From Undibacterium sp. (GTDB taxonomy: Bacteria > Pseudomonadota > Gammaproteobacteria > Burkholderiales > Burkholderiaceae), in NCBI GenBank assembly GCA_014376575.1, contig JACMRF010000007.1:1-29771 (forward strand): a DNA stretch of 29,771 nucleotides. Reading direction: 5' to 3'. The notes below the pieces were generated by a model, which made no database searches, was not told where the DNA came from, and saw only the letters and a list, made by a program, of their open reading frames with translations. The position numbers and the translations under genes were made by a program. Positions 8,948 through 18,400 of this stretch are shown piece after piece (within the stretch, counting starts at the first letter, position 1; every line of letters starts with the position of its first letter).

Positions 8948-9411
8948 GAGCCAATATCTGCATCATCACCAACGCCTCCTGGAAGTCCATCTGCCCCCAA
9001 GGAAAAAATATCAACTTCCCCTTTTATACCTGGAGATAAAAATTGATAAGGATTACCCCAAGGATCCTTGGGTAATTTATCCACATAACCACCGGTTTTC
9101 CAGCCATTTGCAGATGGCCCGGAAGTTGGCTTGACAATCAAGGCTTGCAATCCTTGTTCTGTATTTGGGTAATGCATGTTGTCGAGCTTATATAACTTTA
9201 ATGCACCCATCATTGTCGCAATATCCTGCTTTGCTGCAACGATACGGGCATCGCCAGTACGCCCCATTAATTTGGGCACAACCAAGGCCGCAAGAATCCC
9301 CATAATGACAACTACTACCATGATTTCAATCAAAGTAAAGCCAAGATTGCGGCGAGAAGCTGATGCGTTAATGGTTTTAGGGCGATGGTGTAAATAGCTT
9401 TTTTTGTTCAT
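8935..9411 (-). CDS. gspG: GspG, major pseudopilin (first gene of the operon)
   Basis: This is the major pseudopilin that builds the pseudopilus shaft. I use the ATG 9411-9409, giving 158 residues. The open frame extends to 9504, but the extra N-terminus is hydrophobic and unlike GspG. The leader ends RRNLG and the mature protein starts FTLIEIMVVVVIMGILAALV (cut G24/F25, Glu+5). Family landmarks are ALKLYKLDNMHYPNTEQGL, YVDKLPKDPWGNPYQ and a C-terminal calcium-site loop, DIFSLGADGLPGG. No strong ribosome binding site precedes the ATG. It is the most upstream gene of the secretion operon on this strand, so the promoter should lie in 9412-9660. Confidence 0.96.
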   Translation of the reverse strand: MNKKSYLHHRPKTINASASRRNLGFTLIEIMVVVVIMGILAALVVPKLMGRTGDARIVAAKQDIATMMGALKLYKLDNMHYPNTEQGLQALIVKPTSGPSANGWKTGGYVDKLPKDPWGNPYQFLSPGIKGEVDIFSLGADGLPGGVGDDADIGSWDL

Positions 9412-9717
9412 AAAAATAAAAAGTAAGCTGATCTTGGATATCGAATTCAGCGAAAAAAAGAGAGATTGAAATCCTAGCACGAAACTTGGGTTCAAAACCC
9501 ACAATCGAGATGTCTATAAATATATAAAATTTGCAGAGATAGATGACGATTAATCATAAAATGATTACGCCATCCGTCGATAAATTTCTACATATAATTC
9601 AAATTTCCATATCGAAAATTGAAAGATCTTTATTAATAGATACTTTTAGAAAATTTAACTTTATTAAATAAAAAAGCCTCTCTCAGAGCGAGAGAGGCTT
9701 TTAAATCAAAACAGCAA
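9412..9717. other. Spacer between the M4 peptidase and gspG
   Basis: This AT-rich spacer of about 300 nt holds the terminator of the M4 peptidase gene at its right end and must contain the promoter of the gsp operon. No clear -35/-10 pair stands out. Two small inverted repeats are visible: TAATCAT-AAA-ATGATTA at 9551-9567 and GGGTT-CAA-AACCC at 9488-9500. Either could be an operator. No convincing small gene was seen. Confidence 0.5.
9667..9702 (-). terminator. Rho-independent terminator of the M4 peptidase gene
   Basis: A perfect 13-bp inverted repeat (arms 9672-9684 and 9690-9702, core GCCTCTCTC/GAGAGAGGC) has a 5-nt loop. Read on the minus strand it ends in TTTTTATTT. It lies 16 nt beyond the stop codon of the peptidase gene and separates that gene from the gsp operon. 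Confidence 0.92.
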
Positions 9718-11922
<2,205 letters not shown>

Positions 11923-11930
11923 CTATTTGT

Positions 11931-11946
11931 TAGGGATTTTTCCCTA
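11931..11946. repeat. Inverted repeat in the M4 peptidase 5' leader
   Basis: TAGGGA and TCCCTA are separated by TTTT and lie 24-39 nt upstream of the peptidase start codon, just before its ribosome binding site. It could form a small RNA hairpin or be a protein site. No factor is identified. Confidence 0.5.
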
Positions 11947-12167
11947 GTGAAGGCATTCGTCAACACGGATAGCGCTAACTTTTACCAATACAAAAAACAT
12001 GTGGAAGTGGATCAGACCTAGGGGCATTTAATCTTTATCCCAGCAAGAACGCTGAAGCAACCATGCCGAATGCATTATGATCTTTGTCATTCTGTCGACA
12101 TTGCTATTCCCCATATAGCTGGATAGAAGTAAATCAGACTTTGATTTTTTTGGAAATGCAGTCGTTG

Positions 12168-12188
12168 TTTTTTCACAATGTGAAAAAA
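12168..12188. promoter_or_regulatory. Perfect 10-bp inverted repeat, likely operator, upstream of the M4 peptidase
   Basis: The arms TTTTTTCACA (12168-12177) and TGTGAAAAAA (12179-12188) are perfect reverse complements around a single A. This symmetry suits a dimeric DNA-binding regulator. It lies about 260-280 nt upstream of the peptidase start. The order of half-sites is TCACA then TGTGA, the reverse of a CRP site, so it is not a standard CRP/FNR box. No factor can be named. Confidence 0.45.
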
Positions 12189-12357
12189 TGAGAGGGTAAA
12201 CTCTAAACCAAATAAAATTCTGCCAAAAAAACAAACGAATGAAAAAAATAGATGTATTAACAAAATAAGTAGATTAATAATCTTAATTACGTCTTAAAAA
12301 GTAAATTGATTTTTTACTAAAATGATTGAAACTTTTTCATTCACAAACAACTGGTAT

Positions 12358-12400
12358 TAAAAAAATGCATGCTGAAGCGCCCGCATCGCCTTAATGCATG
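12358..12400 (-). terminator. Probable terminator of the IorB-type gene
   Basis: On the minus strand an imperfect hairpin with outer arms ATGCAT (12394-12399 and 12365-12370) and inner pairs AAG/CTT and CG/CG with a one-base bulge is followed by a run of seven T. It lies about 55 nt after the stop codon at 12455. Confidence 0.55.
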
Positions 12401-12454
12401 AAAAATAAATATTAAATTATTAATCAATTTGACAACATGTCTTTTTAAATATTG

Positions 12455-14719
12455 CTAGGAAAGGCGTAAAGGTAAGCTACGCAATCTCTTCCCCGTCAGC
12501 GAGTAAATGGCATTCGCCACTGCTGGCGCGATCGGTGGAGTGCCAGGTTCGCCTATTCCTTCTGGCGACTCTGCACTTTTCATGATGATGGTATCAATTT
12601 CTGGTGCTTCCCCCATTCGTAGCGCCGGGTAATCATGAAAATTACGCTGCTCAATCTGTCCGTCCTTAATCGTAATTTCACCATATAAAGCTGCGCTCAA
12701 ACCAAAAATAATCCCTGACTCCATCTGCTGCGCGATTATTAGGGGATTAACTGCAATACCGCAATCGACCGCGCAGGTCACTTTATGCACGCGGATTTGC
12801 TTGTCCTGCACCGATACTTCGGCAACTTCTGCAACTATCGTACCAAATGATTGATGCAGCGCCACACCCAATGCACGCCCTGGCATGGCTTGCCCTGCCT
12901 TAGCCACAGCGGCGTCTAGCACGGCCAAATGGCGCGGATGATTTTTTAATAGTTCCTGACGAAACGCCACTGGATGCTTGCCAGCAGCGTGCGCCAATTC
13001 GTCGATAAAACTCTCTTTGAAAAATGCGTTATGCGAGTGGCCAACTGAACGCCAAAACCCCAATTGCACCGGTGTCGGCACGATCACATGCGCGATCTGC
13101 TGGTGGGCAAATTCGTAAGGCAGATCAAACTCACCCTCGGCAGTAGTTTTATCCGGCCCGGCACCTAACAAGCCAAAGGTGCGCTTCAAGACCTGATGCA
13201 CGATAGAACCAGAGGCTGATTTATTATCGTATGCGGTAACCACTCCATTCGCATCAAGCGAGGCAGCAAAGCGCGCTACCGCGGCAGGACGATACATATC
13301 GTGCGTGATATCGTCTTCTCTACTCCAGATCAACTGCACCGGAGCGCCTTTGGTTTGCATTGCGATCGCCACAGCTTGCACCACCATATCCACTTCCAGG
13401 CGGCGACCAAAACCGCCACCCAAATAAGTCATATGCAAATTCACATCTTCAGATTTAATCTTGGCAATTTTTGCGGCGACGTTAACGGCAATGCTCGGTA
13501 CCTGGGTTGATACCCACAAATCGAGTTTGCCGTTGTTAAATTGCGCAGTGCAATTGATCGGCTCCATCGTGGCATGCGCTAAAAAAGGTGCCCGATATTG
13601 CGCCTTGATCAGGTTTGCAGAATTGAGCGCCAATACTGCGGCAGGATCACCTTTTTTGTAATACGTAAAACCAGAATCAGATGCTAACTTGTCGCTCAGC
13701 TCTTTGAAGACCGAGGCGCTCGATAAGTTGGCATGCGGCCCGCTATCCCAGGTCACGGGTAATGCGGCGAGCGCTTGTTTTGCACTCCAGTATGACTTGG
13801 CAACGACTGCAACGCCCGCAACCCAGGTGTCTCCCACTGCACTTGAAAAATCGACTACCTGAATAACATCGCGCATCGACTTAATGGCATCAGCATCGAC
13901 CTTTTTAATTTTTCCACCGATGACAGGACTCATGGTCAACGCCGCATACAGCATGCCTGGCGGCCTTACATCGATGCCAAATTGGGCCGATCCATTGACC
14001 TTTGCTGCGCTATCGGTACGCGCCTGAGCGGTTCCGATAAGCTTGAAATCATTCGGATGTTTTAGTCGAATCTCGCCAGGCTCACTGGCAATCGCTTTGG
14101 CGGCCAGCTCACCATAATGAGCTTTTTTTCCTGAGGGATGAGAGACGATTCCGTCACTGACTGTACATTGGGCAGCAGGCACATTCCATTCTTTCGCCGC
14201 TGCATTAACCAGCATCGCACGCGCCGTCGCCCCCGCTTCTCGCAGGGGCATCCATGCATCCTTGACGCTTGATGAGCCACCCGTCATTTGTAGGCCCAGC
14301 TCGCGGGCGAGTTTTGCGGTCATCCATTGAGCCGTTTTTTTGAGCGTGCCGGTATCGTCCGGGTGAAATGGCAAGCCATCTGTCAATGCAACAATATTGC
14401 CGTAGATTTTATCGATGGGTGCGTGCATGGGCCTAACCATACTCATGGGTACATCGAGCTCTTCTGCAACCAACATCTGCAATGCCGTGTGAATGCCCTG
14501 CCCCATTTCACTTCTGTGCATGGCAACGATCACGTTGCCGTCTTTGGCAATTTTTATCCAGCCGTTTAAGGCTACTTCATCGGCATCAAATGATAATGGC
14601 GACGCGCCACGTAGCCTTTGGCGCGGAGGCAACATGCCCCAACCAACGACGAGCGCACCTGCTGCGCCTAAACCGCCCAGGATAAAACGGCGACGCGATT
14701 TTTTCTGTGGTTCTGTCAT
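12455..14719 (-). CDS. Tat-exported molybdopterin hydroxylase large subunit (isoquinoline 1-oxidoreductase beta-like)
   Basis: The 754-residue product belongs to the xanthine dehydrogenase superfamily, in the IorB-like branch of periplasmic aldehyde or N-heterocycle oxidoreductases. The N-terminus carries a twin-arginine signal (KKSRRRFILGG followed by a hydrophobic stretch, about residues 7-30). Family landmarks are MHRSEMGQGIHTALQMLVAEEL (about 66-87), the cofactor-binding YLGGGFGRRLEVD and, near the C-terminus, GIGEPGTPP with E724 in the position of the catalytic glutamate. This subunit binds molybdopterin cytosine dinucleotide. The [2Fe-2S] small subunit (IorA type) usually beside it is not in the window, nor are maturation factors. 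DUF1289 lies 93 nt upstream. The substrate cannot be deduced. Confidence 0.9.
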   Translation of the reverse strand: MTEPQKKSRRRFILGGLGAAGALVVGWGMLPPRQRLRGASPLSFDADEVALNGWIKIAKDGNVIVAMHRSEMGQGIHTALQMLVAEELDVPMSMVRPMHAPIDKIYGNIVALTDGLPFHPDDTGTLKKTAQWMTAKLARELGLQMTGGSSSVKDAWMPLREAGATARAMLVNAAAKEWNVPAAQCTVSDGIVSHPSGKKAHYGELAAKAIASEPGEIRLKHPNDFKLIGTAQARTDSAAKVNGSAQFGIDVRPPGMLYAALTMSPVIGGKIKKVDADAIKSMRDVIQVVDFSSAVGDTWVAGVAVVAKSYWSAKQALAALPVTWDSGPHANLSSASVFKELSDKLASDSGFTYYKKGDPAAVLALNSANLIKAQYRAPFLAHATMEPINCTAQFNNGKLDLWVSTQVPSIAVNVAAKIAKIKSEDVNLHMTYLGGGFGRRLEVDMVVQAVAIAMQTKGAPVQLIWSREDDITHDMYRPAAVARFAASLDANGVVTAYDNKSASGSIVHQVLKRTFGLLGAGPDKTTAEGEFDLPYEFAHQQIAHVIVPTPVQLGFWRSVGHSHNAFFKESFIDELAHAAGKHPVAFRQELLKNHPRHLAVLDAAVAKAGQAMPGRALGVALHQSFGTIVAEVAEVSVQDKQIRVHKVTCAVDCGIAVNPLIIAQQMESGIIFGLSAALYGEITIKDGQIEQRNFHDYPALRMGEAPEIDTIIMKSAESPEGIGEPGTPPIAPAVANAIYSLTGKRLRSLPLRLS

Positions 14720-14754
14720 TGCAGCATCTCCAATAAATATTGATTTGTTCTTGT

Positions 14755-14776
14755 AAGTGAAAGTGAAAGTGAAAGT
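14755..14776. repeat. Hexanucleotide tandem repeat (GTGAAA, about 3.7 copies)
   Basis: A direct run of the 6-base unit AAGTGA/GTGAAA sits between the DUF1289 gene and the IorB-type gene, about 36-57 nt upstream of the latter's start codon. Being six bases long and noncoding, it would alter promoter or leader spacing if it slipped, not reading frame. Confidence 0.7.
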
Positions 14777-14812
14777 AGCGAGGGCAACAGTTTAAGTATA
14801 GTGGATGAGTAC

Positions 14813-15001
14813 TTAGCGATTTCGACGCGGATAACCTTCTGAGAGTATGCGTGTCCAGACCTGATCTTTTTGGCCCTGAGACATGAACACCCATTCTGCC
14901 ACCTCGGCAACCGTGCGTCCGCAACCGCGACAAACATCATCAAAAGTGGTGGAGCAAACGGCCACGCAGGGTGTATCAGGACGTTCTTTTATTTCATTCA
15001 T
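14813..15001 (-). CDS. DUF1289 family small cysteine-rich protein
   Basis: This is a 62-residue protein of the DUF1289 (YdhL/Fe-S-protein-like) family. The N-terminal half has PDTPCVAVCSTTFDDVCRGCGRT, with C12, C16, C24 and C27 in the family's CxxxC...CxxC arrangement, followed by the conserved E-x-W (VAEWVFMS) and a C-terminal basic tail. The cysteines suggest a metal or Fe-S site, but the biochemical role is unknown. The ATG at 15001 has no strong ribosome binding site. It lies upstream of the IorB-type gene on the same strand, with a short tandem repeat between them. It is probably the first gene of its transcript, divergent from marC. Confidence 0.9.
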   Translation of the reverse strand: MNEIKERPDTPCVAVCSTTFDDVCRGCGRTVAEVAEWVFMSQGQKDQVWTRILSEGYPRRNR

Positions 15002-15355
15002 AGGATAAATTTAGTGTCTTCAAGATGTCATATTTAACGACTACGTTAGGGCGTTATAGTAACGTTAATTTCCGCATACTTGCTTGCTGTATGCCATCTA
15101 ACGTGGATAATAGAGCCGTACCTCAAATTTGCTTACCTCAATGGATTGACATAAGTCCAACTTCAGCAGGAAAATCAGGCAAAATATGTTGTGTTTGATA
15201 AATTTTAAAAAGTGTCATGCCGGAGACGCAATCCCCGTGCGGGCTGCAGGCCAGATAGGCTGAAGAAGCGCATGGATAGTGCGCGTTGGGCCTGCCATCA
15301 ACATTATATGTAAACTTCACACCTCTACTCGTCTCCTTAATTTTTTAGAGAAAAA
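15002..15355. other. Divergent promoter region between DUF1289 and marC
   Basis: This stretch of 354 nt has no accepted gene. It contains a TTGACA at 15145-15150 on the plus strand without a convincing -10 at the proper distance, and a GC-rich structured block at 15217-15296 (separate entry). A 60-codon open frame on the minus strand (15138-15320) starts with GTG directly at a purine stretch with no spacing and was rejected. Confidence 0.5.
15217..15296 (+). ncRNA. Candidate structured leader element upstream of marC
   Basis: This GC-rich block in an AT-rich spacer can form an outer stem GCAGGCC (15246-15252) with GGCCTGC (15289-15295) enclosing a hairpin GCGCAT-GGATA-GTGCGC (15268-15284), preceded by CCCG-TG-CGGG (15234-15243). 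It ends about 60 nt before the marC ATG. I do not recognise a known riboswitch consensus. It may instead be a repeated extragenic palindrome. Confidence 0.3.
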
Positions 15356-15958
15356 ATGACCCAAGATTTCTTTCAAGCCTTCGTACTATTGATTCTCGTC
15401 ACCGATCCATTTGGCAATATTCCAATTTTTGTCAGCGCACTCTCTCATGTGGCGCCAGAGCGGCGCTGGCGGGTGGTCGTGCGCGAGTGCACTATTGCCT
15501 TTGTCTTGCTGTTGCTGTTTATGTTTTTTGGCAAACACTTCCTCACTGCACTGCAGCTTTCCGAAGTGTCGTTGCGTATCGGTGGTGGCGTAATCTTATT
15601 TCTGATCGCCTTGCGTATGGTGTTTCCGCAGGAAGGCGGAATTTTTGGCGATATTGAAGGTGACCATGAACCATTCATTGTGCCACTAGCCATCCCTGCT
15701 CTGGCAGGGCCATCATCGCTGGCGACGGTCCTGTTATTTTCTTCTGATAGCAGACTTGATGTCGCAGTTCACATCGCTGCACTTACGGCCGTGGCCGTGG
15801 TCTGGCTGGTTGTACTTTTAAGCGCAGAACGTATGCAAAGGGTACTCGGCATCCGTGCCATGACGGCATTTGAACGGCTAATGGGACTCATTTTGACAGC
15901 GATGGCGGTAGAAATGCTGCTAGCAGGGATTAGAGATTATTTGAAGACCCTGGGTTAG
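15356..15958 (+). CDS. MarC/YhgN family integral membrane protein
   Basis: The 200-residue product is a polytopic membrane protein of the MarC (UPF0056) family. It has about six hydrophobic segments (about 5-27, 45-63, 70-88, 105-128, 137-157 and 175-195) and the family landmarks LVTDPFGNIPIFV near the N-terminus, RIGGGVILFLIALRM and FIVPLAIPALAGPSSLATV. The name comes from an E. coli locus once thought to be linked to antibiotic resistance. The real function is unknown, and small-molecule transport is only a guess. It is on the plus strand between minus-strand genes and has its own leader with a possible structured element. The ribosome binding site is weak (AGAGA). Its last 29 nt overlap the end of a small ORF on the other strand. 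Confidence 0.9.
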   Translation: MTQDFFQAFVLLILVTDPFGNIPIFVSALSHVAPERRWRVVVRECTIAFVLLLLFMFFGKHFLTALQLSEVSLRIGGGVILFLIALRMVFPQEGGIFGDIEGDHEPFIVPLAIPALAGPSSLATVLLFSSDSRLDVAVHIAALTAVAVVWLVVLLSAERMQRVLGIRAMTAFERLMGLILTAMAVEMLLAGIRDYLKTLG

Positions 15959-16088
15959 TTTCTATGTTGACGTTGCTTGCCGGGATAGCAGAAATCTCGG
16001 CAGCAAACAGTTTGCTATTGAACGTAAAGTAACCCAACAAAAACAAAATAATTGCTATGGCAAATTGCTTGAAAAAATTCTTGTTCAT
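15930..16088 (-). CDS. Small exported or membrane protein (52 aa), unrecognised
   Basis: The open frame starts at the ATG 16088-16086 and ends in TAA at 15930. GGAG (16095-16098) lies exactly 6 nt upstream of the ATG, one of the better ribosome binding sites in the window; an ATG three bases further upstream is also possible. The 52 residues begin MNKNFFKQFAIAIILFLLGY: a basic start, a hydrophobic segment (about 10-22) and a possible signal peptidase site after KLFA (residue 29). The polar tail is AEISAIPASNVNIETNPGSS. It could be a secreted or anchored peptide. It starts 21 nt after the CoA-transferase stop and is probably the last gene of that operon. Its final codons overlap the 3' end of marC on the opposite strand. 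I know no family for it. Confidence 0.6.
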   Translation of the reverse strand: MNKNFFKQFAIAIILFLLGYFTFNSKLFAAEISAIPASNVNIETNPGSSNNL

Positions 16089-16108
16089 CATGCGCTCCAG
16101 TTTTTATT

Positions 16109-17359
16109 TTAAATAATCTTGTTCAGTCTCATCTTTGCGATTTCGGTATCGTCAAATCCCATATCCCGCAAAACCTCATCATTATGCTGTCCCAGTTGAG
16201 GTCCCAGCCAATTGGTTTTCCCTGGCGTAGCGGACATCTTTGGGGTAATGGCAGGTAGCTTAACTGGCGTTCCATCAGCAAATGCATGTTGCTCGAACAT
16301 CTGGCGCGCCAAAAATTGAGGATCATGCATCATGTCACGCACAGAATAAATTTTTCCGACAGGTACCTCCGCCTCCGTCAAGACTTGTAATGCACTGTCT
16401 ATACTTTGCGTCGCACACCAGGACTGAATGGCGATATCTATTTCTGCAGTGCGTGGAACACGTCCGTCGTTACGGACTAACTGCGCATCATTTGCCATAT
16501 CTTCCCGCCCTATCGCCCTCATCAACCGATGAAAAATAGCATCACCATTGCCAGCAATAACAATATTTTCACCGTCACCGGTGGTGTAAGTATTCGAGGG
16601 AACAATGCCAGGCAATGCGCCGCCAGTGCGCTCACGCACTACGCCGGCATGATCAAATTCCGGCACCAAAGATTCCATCAGATTAAAGACAGATTCATAC
16701 AAAGCCACATCAACCATCTGGCCTTCGCCGGCAATACATGCTTCGCCCGGCTTATTGTTCCAGCGGCCTCCAGTGACATCGCGATGGCGCAAGGCCATCA
16801 TTGCGCCAATTACGCCATGCATCGCCGCCACGGAGTCTCCGATAGAAATCCCCACGCGCACCGGAGGCCGATCGGCATGCCCGGATACATAACGCAAGCC
16901 CCCCATGGATTCAGCAATGGCACCAAATCCTGGCAAATCCTTCATCGGACCAGTCTGGCCATAACCAGATAAACGCACCATGATTGTGGCGGGGTTTATC
17001 GCTTTTAATGCCTCGTAACCGAGCTGCCATTTTTCCAGCACGCCGGGTCGATAATTTTCAATGATGATATCCGCCTCCAAGGCCAAGCGTCGTGCAATGG
17101 CTTGCCCTTCAGGCGACTTCATGTTTAAGGTAATGCATTTTTTATTGCGCGCCTGCACGCTCCACCATAACGAAGTGCCATCTTTCAGTACACGCCATTG
17201 ACGCAAAGGATCGCCATTGCCAGGGGCTTCAATCTTGATGACATCAGCGCCAAATTCTGCCAGCATGCGCGAACAAAATGGCCCGGCGATCAGGGTGCCG
17301 AGTTCCAGCACCTTAATTCCGGTTAACGCGCCTTTGTTTGTAGTCTTCGATTCTGTCAT
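16109..17359 (-). CDS. Family III (CaiB/BaiF) acyl-CoA transferase
   Basis: The 416-residue enzyme of the family III CoA-transferases moves CoA between carboxylic acids; the interlocked-dimer fold is family knowledge. Landmarks are LTGIKVLELGTLIAGPFCSRMLAEFGADVIKIE (11-43), NKKCITLNMKSPEG, ENYRPGVLEKWQLGYE and LSGYGQTGPM. The predicted catalytic Asp is D175 in VGISIGDS, equivalent to D169 of formyl-CoA transferase. The C-terminus has QHNDEVLRDMGFDDTEI. Length is normal. It starts 29 nt after recR and is followed 21 nt later by a small ORF, so it may be co-transcribed with dnaX-ybaB-recR. The acid substrate (succinate, mesaconate, carnitine and so on) cannot be told from sequence. Confidence 0.92.
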   Translation of the reverse strand: MTESKTTNKGALTGIKVLELGTLIAGPFCSRMLAEFGADVIKIEAPGNGDPLRQWRVLKDGTSLWWSVQARNKKCITLNMKSPEGQAIARRLALEADIIIENYRPGVLEKWQLGYEALKAINPATIMVRLSGYGQTGPMKDLPGFGAIAESMGGLRYVSGHADRPPVRVGISIGDSVAAMHGVIGAMMALRHRDVTGGRWNNKPGEACIAGEGQMVDVALYESVFNLMESLVPEFDHAGVVRERTGGALPGIVPSNTYTTGDGENIVIAGNGDAIFHRLMRAIGREDMANDAQLVRNDGRVPRTAEIDIAIQSWCATQSIDSALQVLTEAEVPVGKIYSVRDMMHDPQFLARQMFEQHAFADGTPVKLPAITPKMSATPGKTNWLGPQLGQHNDEVLRDMGFDDTEIAKMRLNKII

Positions 17360-17388
17360 TGCAATATAAGACCCATTTATAGGGACTA

Positions 17389-17985
17389 TTAGGTAGCGCG
17401 TCTGTCTAGCATCGCGCGGGCGATCGTGCCTGCATCCACATATTCAAGCTCACCTCCCACAGGCACACCGCGTGCAAGGCGAGTCACGCCTAGTCCACGG
17501 GCTTTCAGTGTCTCGCCGATGTAATGCGCGGTCGCTTCGCCTTCATTATTAAAATTAGTCGCCATCACAACCTCTTTGACGATGCCGTCAGTGGCGCGAC
17601 TAATGAGTTTATCGAGATGAATGTCCTTTGGGCCGATGCCATCCAAGGGCGAGAGACGCCCCATCAAGACAAAATACAATCCTTTATAAGTCAAGGTTTG
17701 CTCTATCATCAACTGATCAGTGGGCGTCTCTACCACGCATAATAAAGTGCTATCACGCTCGGGATCAAGGCAGGTATCACATTGCGGATGCTCGGTGAAG
17801 GTATTGCAGGAAATACAGTTTTTTATTCTTTCAACCGCCTGCGTCATGGCGCGCCCGATCATCTCAGCGCCTTCTCGGTCATGTTGCAACAAATGATAGG
17901 CCATGCGTTGGGCGGATTTCGGACCAACGCCGGGTAAACGACGCAGGGCTTCGCTGAGAAAATCAAGACTGCTTTGGGATTTCAC
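17389..17985 (-). CDS. recR: RecR, recombination mediator protein
   Basis: RecR acts with RecF and RecO to load RecA on gapped DNA. I choose the GTG at 17985, giving 198 residues starting [33 protein letters not shown], which matches the usual RecR N-terminus and length. The longer frame needs a TTG at 18024 and adds 13 unrelated residues. Features are the helix-hairpin-helix (about 10-40), a C4 zinc finger with C57, C60, C69 and C72, and a Toprim domain (about 80-175) with the [18 protein letters not shown] region. The C-terminal Walker-B-like part has [15 protein letters not shown]. It lies after ybaB in the common dnaX-ybaB-recR order. No strong Shine-Dalgarno sequence precedes the GTG. 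Confidence 0.95.
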   Translation of the reverse strand: MKSQSSLDFLSEALRRLPGVGPKSAQRMAYHLLQHDREGAEMIGRAMTQAVERIKNCISCNTFTEHPQCDTCLDPERDSTLLCVVETPTDQLMIEQTLTYKGLYFVLMGRLSPLDGIGPKDIHLDKLISRATDGIVKEVVMATNFNNEGEATAHYIGETLKARGLGVTRLARGVPVGGELEYVDAGTIARAMLDRRAT

Positions 17986-18051
17986 GAGGGGGATCTTTTG
18001 AACTTGAATGGTAATGAAGTGCAATGGTGAGAACGCACTTCAGATGACTGA

Positions 18052-18378
18052 TTAGAACGGCAATTTAAAGCCTGGCGGCATCGGCATTCCTGCTGTCAAA
18101 CCAGACATTTTTTCCTGGCTTGTGGCTTCCGCTTTACGTACCGCATCGTTGAATGCTGCAGCCACCAAATCTTCCAGCATATCTTTATCGTCGCCAAACA
18201 AAGATGGATCAATCGTAACGCGCTTAACGTCGTTTTTGCATGTCATCAGTACCTTGACCAAACCAGCACCAGACTGACCTTCCACTTCGACCAAGGCCAA
18301 TTGATCCTGGGCTTTTTTCATATTGTCTTGCATTGCCTGAGCTTGTTTCATTAAGCCCGCGAGTTGGTTTTTCATCAC
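18052..18378 (-). CDS. ybaB: YbaB/EbfC family nucleoid-associated protein
   Basis: This is a 108-residue DNA-binding protein of the YbaB/EbfC family, which forms a tweezer-shaped dimer and affects nucleoid structure. Landmarks are [21 protein letters not shown], the central [16 protein letters not shown] segment, and [18 protein letters not shown] with a Pro/Gly/Met-rich tail (AGMPMPPGF). AGGAGA lies 6 nt upstream of a GTG (18378) and 9 nt upstream of the next codon, an ATG (18375); either can be the start. It sits between dnaX (22-nt gap) and recR, the standard arrangement in proteobacteria. Confidence 0.96.
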   Translation of the reverse strand: MMKNQLAGLMKQAQAMQDNMKKAQDQLALVEVEGQSGAGLVKVLMTCKNDVKRVTIDPSLFGDDKDMLEDLVAAAFNDAVRKAEATSQEKMSGLTAGMPMPPGFKLPF

Positions 18379-18400
18379 TTTATTTCTCCTAAATCAAATT

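Noticed and set aside
9412..9504. N-terminal extension of gspG
   Set aside because: The extra 31 residues are hydrophobic and phenylalanine-rich, unlike any prepilin leader, and would precede an already complete leader.
12168..12188. CRP or FNR binding site
   Set aside because: Half-sites are in the reverse order (TCACA first, TGTGA second) and separated by one base; CRP and FNR sites need TGTGA/TTGAT first with a longer spacer.
12028..12234. 68-codon open frame on the minus strand in the spacer upstream of the M4 peptidase
   Set aside because: No ribosome binding site and no family resemblance, and the AT-rich sequence contains a palindrome that looks regulatory.
15217..15296. yybP-ykoY (manganese) riboswitch upstream of marC
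   Set aside because: The phrase GGAGACGCAA was reminiscent, but the conserved GGGGAGUAGC-type box and the overall fold are missing.
15138..15320. 60-codon open frame on the minus strand upstream of marC
   Set aside because: The GTG start touches a purine stretch with no spacing, no family is recognised, and the GC-rich core is better explained as a structured or repeated element.
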